Positions 57,865 through 64,000 of a stretch of 64,000 bases of DNA are shown here, piece after piece. A model generated the notes under the pieces. That model saw only the letters and a list, made by a program, of their open reading frames with translations. It did not search any database and was not told the DNA's origin. The DNA comes from Pyxicephalus adspersus. Taxonomy: Eukaryota > Chordata > Amphibia > Anura > Pyxicephalidae. The number at the start of each line of letters is the position of its first letter. The first letter of the stretch is position 1. The DNA lies in NCBI RefSeq assembly GCF_032062135.1, contig NC_092860.1:68977820-69041819 (forward strand). Direction: 5' to 3'. Both the position numbers and the translations under genes were made by a program.

Positions 57865-58955
57865 ATAGATATAGATATTAATAATAATAATAAAAATGAT
57901 AAATTGTATTTAAAAATGCCAACATAATATGTAGCTGTGTACAATAAATAGGGGTTGAAAATGTCAGACAAATACACACAATGGAACAGGGGGAGGAGAA
58001 GACCCAGCCCAAAAGAGCCTACAATCTAAAAGGTCGGGCAAAAAGCAAAATAGAGTACAAATGAGGGGGAGGGGTTGGAATCGTGGTCTTGGTAGTAGGC
58101 ATGTAGGAGACAGAAGAAGATGGGTGGGCAAGTTTTTTTTAAGTCCAGAAGTTAGGAAGAGAGTGGCAGACAGTGATGGCAACCCTAGTGAAGTCATGTA
58201 AGACAAGGTTATGAGTGAGGAAGTCATTAGAAGTTCATTGGAGGAACAAAGAGTGTGGGTAGGGATGTATTTTTGTGTATTTTTATGTAAGTGAGACAAG
58301 AGCCATGAATGGGGAGTGAAACTTTTTGAGTGCAGAATTAAAGGTGAATCAAAGACCGCGTGCCTGAGGGGAGTTATGTGCTTGTTTTATAAAGAGTGAG
58401 TGTCGGAATCCTTTTCCAGGACAGAACAAAATGAATAGGAGTGTCCTCTTAATACAGATTGTACTGCAAATCTAAGGAGGACACTTGGAAGTTTGTCAAG
58501 TGAGGAGGTGTACAGAGAGAAGAGAACCGGTTCAAGCACTGACCCTAGGGAAACATTTTGGAGACAACTGGCAACGTGTGTGGGGCAATTTAGGTACTGT
58601 GTTAATTTAAAGGAGCTGGTAATAGGGAGCAGTTTGGCTGAGGAAAGGTGTTTGGGGTTATCCACTGAAACATTAAAGTCACCAAGGATGAGATTGGGCA
58701 GATCATGGGAAAGAATGTGTGGGAACCAGGAGGCAAAGTTGTCCAATATTTGTTAGTTTGGGCCAGGGGGTGGTAGACAACAGCAACAATGAGGAGCAGG
58801 GGGGAAAAGACGGATAGAATGCAAATTTGGAGGAGCAGCAGAGCATAGAAAACGTACATGAACAGCAGTTGTAGTAGGTATATTAGTGGGACTAGTATAC
58901 AAAGGTCCAGGTGTAAGGAAAAAAAAACATGGGATTTGTAAACCAAGAAAAAAAA
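57865..58955 (-). mobile_element. L2-type LINE remnant
   Basis: Minus frame 58746-58387 has DLPNLILGDFNVSVDNPKHL, an endonuclease signature, and LGSVLEPVLFSLYTSSLDKL, the RT PQGSVLGPLLF block, joined by a deletion. The 3' end has TTGTAGGCTCTTTTGGGCTG and a TTATTATTATTA tail, matching 13090-13620. Confidence 0.75.
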
Positions 58956-61900
58956 CCCCTAAAACCATAAACAGTACTACAGGACAATAATCCCTATATC
59001 ATTGGATACAACTTCAATATACAATTAGCAATGTGAAGTTGAATGTCCAAACCAGATGGATAGCAGTCGTTATATTATTCGAAAACGAAAAAACAGAACG
59101 ATAAGTAGTTATTGTGGATTGAAGGAAGGGCTTCCAAATTGTAAAAAAGTTGGAACTGTGTGTTTCAGGGTGTCGGATGGCTTCCCTTTTATGTATAATC
59201 ATTAACTTGTTTAAATTGTTTATCAACATCTGTATTGTGGGTGGTTGTTCATCTAACTATCTTTGTAGTTTGCATTTCTTTGCTACTGGGAAACACACAA
59301 TAGTGGTTTCAATGAAAATGGAGAGCCTGTTGATGTTGTTAAAGAATGGAAGAGTGCAGTATGTGGGATCCATTCCCTACAGCACTGTGTGAACCTCTGC
59401 ATAAATTCAAATATTGTTTCCCAAAATCGCAGTATATATGGACAGGTCCACATTGCATGTTCCAAAGAACCCGACCTTAAACCACATTAAGGGCAGCCCA
59501 GGAAATATCGAGACATTGCTGACTGGGTATTTTTAAGATCCAAAGCATTGTAAGCTCTATGAATAATTTTGAAGTGTTTCCCTCCAAATTTTACAAACTA
59601 CTGTTTTACGTACCGTGGACCAACTATTTCTAGAGCATCCTGGTAGCAAGCAAAAATGCTTCCTATTTCATTATGTGGAACATAGCAGTTATAATCTCTA
59701 AAGAAGAGGTACTAAGATATATGTAAATATCTGAAATAGGTAGACGAAAAGATGGGCTACCTAGTGTATGTTTTATGGCTTCTGGTTATTGCATTGATAC
59801 ATTAACACTTAAGTGAGTAAAAGAGGTACTTTTCAGTTGCAGGTAGTACAATTGATGATGTGTCAGCAGTGCATATTTTAAACGTAAAATAGAGAAGGGC
59901 AAAAGTTGTCCTCCATCAACTAATAGATGTTCTGGATAGGTGATTCCTCTCCTGGCCCACAGCAAAATACTGTCGAGCCTGTGGAAAACAGGGTGATGTA
60001 TGAAGAGGGAACGCTGGGAAGCTAGAATGAAAAATAATGAAGGAAAATGTCCTGTTTCCCTTATCCCTTTTCTGGAATAGCTGTATCTTTTCCAAGTCTC
60101 TATTAGCCTAATAATCACACAGATTTTAAGTAACGATATTTATTATCAGAGAAAAGAATTACCGAGTAATCAACAATTATTCCAAATAAGCTAAATAATG
60201 ATCACATAGACAAAGCAAAATGATCCTGCCCCTGGCTGGGCTCTACGAATTTTGGAGTGGCGGAGAGGCAATAAGAGGTATAAGAGCGATTTGTGGCTGT
60301 TGTCTCTTCTTATACATCTCCAGGACCCCTGGCCACATTCAGCCACAGCAATGCATCCACCCCTTACTTAGGTATCTTCCCACTTCTGGAAATACACTGC
60401 TCACAGGTGCCCGCTGATATTCTCCAGTAGGTGTCACTGTTGCATTGGGGGCAAGTCCTCTGACTCAGCTGACCAGCTACTTCAGGCTCCTTTGGGGGTC
60501 ATCAGATAGCAGGTATGTTTATAAACCAGGCAGGATGAATGGAGAAGTCTTTGAAGTAGATGCTTCCATGCACAACCCCTATGCTTCACACCTGGTATGG
60601 TGTGATCTTCTTGTTTAAGGAGGTGTTGGCTTTCCTTCCAGTTCCTTGGATCCAACCCCCAGCTGGAGTGATCCTGCTCGATTTGTTCCCATTGACATTT
60701 CAAAGGCAACCCCCATCAAGGCTCACCAACAGTCATATTTAAACCCATCATCTGAAATGGAATATGCATACGTGCTAATTTTATACAATTCATGTTGTGC
60801 ACTCCAACAACTCTATATCATTTCCAAATTTCCCTCCAAACAATGAGAGTATCTCTGATTAATAAATTTTGTTTTATGGTCACAGGTATAGTTGAACGTG
60901 GAGAATGTAACAGTCCTCTTAGGGACCATGGCTTGACTACTTGAGCTTTCATTTTGGTATAAAATGAAGTGTCATGCCACCAATCCCCTGCATGACGTAA
61001 TAAACATGCCAGATTGTACATTCTAATATCTGGAACGTTGACTACCATGTTTGCCTTAGGCAGAGGCAAGTTGTGTCTAGCTATACGAGGAGGTTTGCTT
61101 TGCTACAGAAAAGAGATAGGTTGTTTCGCATCATTATGATGCAGAAGGAATGGTAGATTTTGTAATGGGTAAACTTATCAAATCAATTAAATTATATCTG
61201 CCCATTAAAGAAAGTGGTAGATGTCACCAAGACTTTGGCTCATTCTGTATTTTGGCAATTAAAGAAGCGTAATTGAGATTATACATTTCCGAAGCCTCTT
61301 TAGTAACTTTAATACCTAAATAAGCAATAAAAAGGGTTGCTACTTTCAAACCCAACTTCAAGATCCAACTCTTTAATTCTGTGTGGATTTATGGATTTAA
61401 AAACAAAATCTCACTTTGCATCCAAAATATGCTGGATCATGGGGCTCCCTATTCTTTTTGGGAATGACTTTCACAAATGCTAAATCACCAAATTACATGG
61501 TAGTAGTAAAAATACCAATAAATACCCTTGTTAATGGATTTGACACTTCCTTCACCAGAATTTTGTAGAACTTGGCAGGTAGACCATTCGGTCCTGGTGC
61601 TTTAGAATTGGTAGATCGCTTAATTACAGCTGCTACCTCCTCAGAAGTAATTCCGGCATTTAAAAATGTAAGATCATCACTGGTTAACCTTGGAAGAATA
61701 ATCTTATCCATAAAGCTGCAACCTTCACGTATATTGCACTCATTAGAAGAATACAGATAACGATAATATGTAGCAAATACTGGTGCAATGGCTCTCGGAG
61801 ATTCCTTCAAAAAACCATTTGAATCTTTAACTGCCTCTATCTGGTTAGGTTGGTGATATCCTCTGACTAAATTGGCCAGGAGTCTGCTAGATTTGGTCCA

Positions 61901-62910
61901 AAAACGAAAAAATTCCACCTCTCGGTAAGATCAGAACAGAAGATTATATTGTGATAGCCATATTTTTCACTTGTACCTCACTTCACATTTCCTACGGTCT
62001 TCAGTAGATAGAGATTCCTTGTATTGCTGATAAGCTGATCGTGTTGCGTCACAAGCTTTGGTATATTCTGTAGGGGTCTTTTTTTTTTTTTTCTTCATTT
62101 CATAGAAAAGTAGTGTACAATAATGTTACCTCTTAATACTGTCTTCACCATTTCCCAATACAGCTTGGAATTAGACTTGTGAATGGTATTATGGTGATGG
62201 TAGTCGAGCCACCAGTAGCGTAGATATTGTTGGAAGGATTCACTTTTATCCAGCAAAGTAGGGAAATGCCACATAAAATCAGATTCCAGCTGTAGATGAC
62301 TTGCCACAAATAATGACATCAGTGAATGATCTGAAATTACTCAGAACATTGGTCTTTCATGATAAGGTCTCTGGAAACCAGTATTGAATCAATTCTGGAA
62401 TTTGTAATATCTGCGGGGAAAATTTGGTTATCTTGATTAGGACCATAAAGAGCCACTATGAACAAAGGGTTTGAGACAAATTGTAGAGTAATAGTAGCCC
62501 ATCTACCTGAAATGTTGTTGCATGCCTGTTTCTTGTGTAGAAGTATCATGACACCCACTTGGCGTCGAAGTGCACATAAGGTGAAACAACGAGGCTGGTA
62601 GATGTGTTTCTTGTAATATTGCTGTATCTGCTTTCAATTTTGTCAAAGTACTTTTGTGCGTTTATGTGGGGAGGCCCTTAACATTCGACGTGATGATTTT
62701 CATTCTAGGTGGTTGAAATACAAAGAGTATTGACAACTTAGTTAGAGAATCATGGAAGAAATGCATCAGGCTGTCCCCAATGAGCAGCCTAATGCAACTT
62801 CTTGGCATGGTATCCATCTGGGTTAGAGAAGCAGAAATAATGCATCCATGCATCCAAAATATCTTGAGTAAAAAAAGTACAATGGAACAGTAGATACTTG
62901 CCACATTTAG
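58956..62910 (-). mobile_element. Tx1-type L1 ORF2, degraded, with an insertion
   Basis: Reading down the minus strand: endonuclease start (MKIITSNVKGLPT at about 62702) and later endonuclease (SRIDSILVSRDL at about 62380), the linker (62319-62095), the RT start (61918-61493, with NSKAPGPNGLPAKFYKIL), post-RT text (61069-60818 and 60118-59786), and the C-terminal MEHAMWTCPYILRFWETIFE (59465). RT proper is shortened. The stretch 60119-60800 does not continue the L1 and is probably a separate insertion. Confidence 0.75.
60119..60800. other. Unidentified insertion of about 0.7 kb within L1
   Basis: The L1 reading is continuous on either side but not through this block, which is richer in GC and has open but unrecognised frames. 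It may be a solo LTR or MITE. Boundaries are approximate and no target duplication was identified. Confidence 0.4.
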
Positions 62911-64000
62911 TTAGGTTCTGTGAAACTTTACATGGTTTTTGAGTGCTTCATCAAATGTTATCTTTAAACAGAACTTTGTTAGTTTGTTCAACCTGAAAGA
63001 AAAGCCCCAATGGATAATCAAAGAGGAGTGGACTCCTATTTGCCCAGCCTGTGATTATATATCGTGTATCTGTGGGAGGTATCTGTGGGTGTTATCTTTA
63101 AACACCTTAATGTTACTACTGTTGTACCAGTAAAATGAGACGTTCTGCATATTTTTAGCCACAAAATTGAAATTTTGCGATTTCTGTAGCAACACAAAAA
63201 TCACCATTTATATCCCCATTTCCAGAGAATAGAAAGTTAAAGTATTTATGTGTATGTATGTAATGCCTGCATTCTAAAATAACTAACAAGGAAAACAAAA
63301 ATATTTGCTCACAGTGAATGTTGTGAGTATTTAGAAAGTTGTCAGTATTTAGAAATGTATTTGGAAAGTTACAAATTAGCCTATCAATTGACCGTCAAAA
63401 ATACCATACTATGTAAACTTTGTAGATTAAACTCTGCCTATGTAACAACAAAATATTTCAAAGATCTGGGGAAGAGCAATTTGTCATACTAGTTTTTAGT
63501 ACAATTCATTTTAGAAAGCAAACCTGTATTGTGTAAAAAAAAACTTTAATGGCACATAAGCTGCCAGATTTCACTGAAAGCTTGCTTTTACCTTTTACAG
63601 CGGTCACAGAACTAAAGTTCAGATCAGTAACTATTTGCTGACCACAGGTGATAAGCAATGTTGTTGTACACTTTCAGATGCCATGTATAAATCAACCTAA
63701 CAAACTTAAATTGAAACCACTTGCAACCTCCTTTTAAATTGTTTTAGGCATTTGAATGAAGAGGAGTTCCCTAAATTGAACTACTCAAAAAGCAATGTAT
63801 ATGTGGCGTTAAAGTATTATATATTTATTCGATACCACACGTCAACAAAAAATTAGTTTTGATAATCATCAGAAACCACAGCAAACGTTTCCAAATCAGT
63901 TTTTCGAGCATCTCTGTTTTCAGTTTTAACCTAACACGTACAGTTCCTGAGTTATGAATAGTATTATAGTTAACATTGTACGTGCATATATTTTGTACTA
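62911..64000. other. No feature recognised
   Basis: AT-rich; no conserved hmg20b exon, transposon motif or RNA gene seen. Two AG/GT-bounded islands (about 63601-63647 and from 63748) lack family similarity and contain stops. Confidence 0.45.

Noticed and set aside
63601..63647. Possible hmg20b exon 7 (AG/GT-bounded island)
   Set aside because: The translation shows no FSTFDVP or EEFL-like similarity and contains a stop in the phase required by exon 6.

Overview
This is vertebrate genomic DNA, most likely from an anuran amphibian. It is AT-rich, intron-like and packed with transposable elements. The mix of repeats fits a frog: Tx1-type L1, CR1, L2, Penelope, DIRS, Tc1, hAT, piggyBac-type and Harbinger-type elements. 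There are no bacterial-style genes or operons. The species cannot be named from the sequence.

One host gene is recognisable. hmg20b (HMG20B/BRAF35, an HMG-box subunit of the LSD1-CoREST histone demethylase complex) lies on the + strand. Five coding or candidate non-coding parts upstream of the window's end can be placed: a candidate promoter and non-coding exon 1 (about 12200-12464), exon 2 with the start codon (26091-26151), exon 3 (40541-40634), exon 4 (44356-44559), exon 5 (45371-45491) and exon 6 (52570-52622). Exons 2 to 6 splice in phase into 169 codons. The C-terminal coiled-coil part was not found and probably lies beyond position 64000. Almost everything else in 12.5-52.6 kb is intron filled by mobile elements.

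Layout. 0-12 kb (upstream): an endogenous retrovirus pol scrap, a Harbinger-like MITE, a well-bounded 2.55 kb non-autonomous LTR element (2643-5197), an L1 remnant, a Tc1 remnant, a palindromic repeat cut by a 755-base N gap, and a piggyBac-type MITE. Intron 1 (12.5-26.1 kb): L2 tail, Penelope, opposed L1 fragments, a DIRS reverse transcriptase and a CR1 scrap. Intron 2 (26.2-40.5 kb): Tc1; L1 split by a 3.8 kb CR1; another Tc1; and a hAT element carrying a solo LTR that carries a MITE. Intron 3 (40.6-44.4 kb): MITEs and a long inverted repeat. Intron 5 (45.5-52.6 kb): a triple nest (MITE, then hAT, then piggyBac-type MITE), an L1 and a CR1 fragment split by a Harbinger-like MITE. 53-63 kb: L1 inserted in L1-derived DNA, an L2-type LINE, and a degraded 3.9 kb L1.

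No transposon here looks able to move by itself; every coding element shows stops, frameshifts or deletions. I found no clearly new system. The most distinctive objects are the small LTR element with a 13-residue-repeat ORF, the nested stacks with readable target-site duplications, and the transposon-inflated hmg20b gene with an overlapping upstream ORF.
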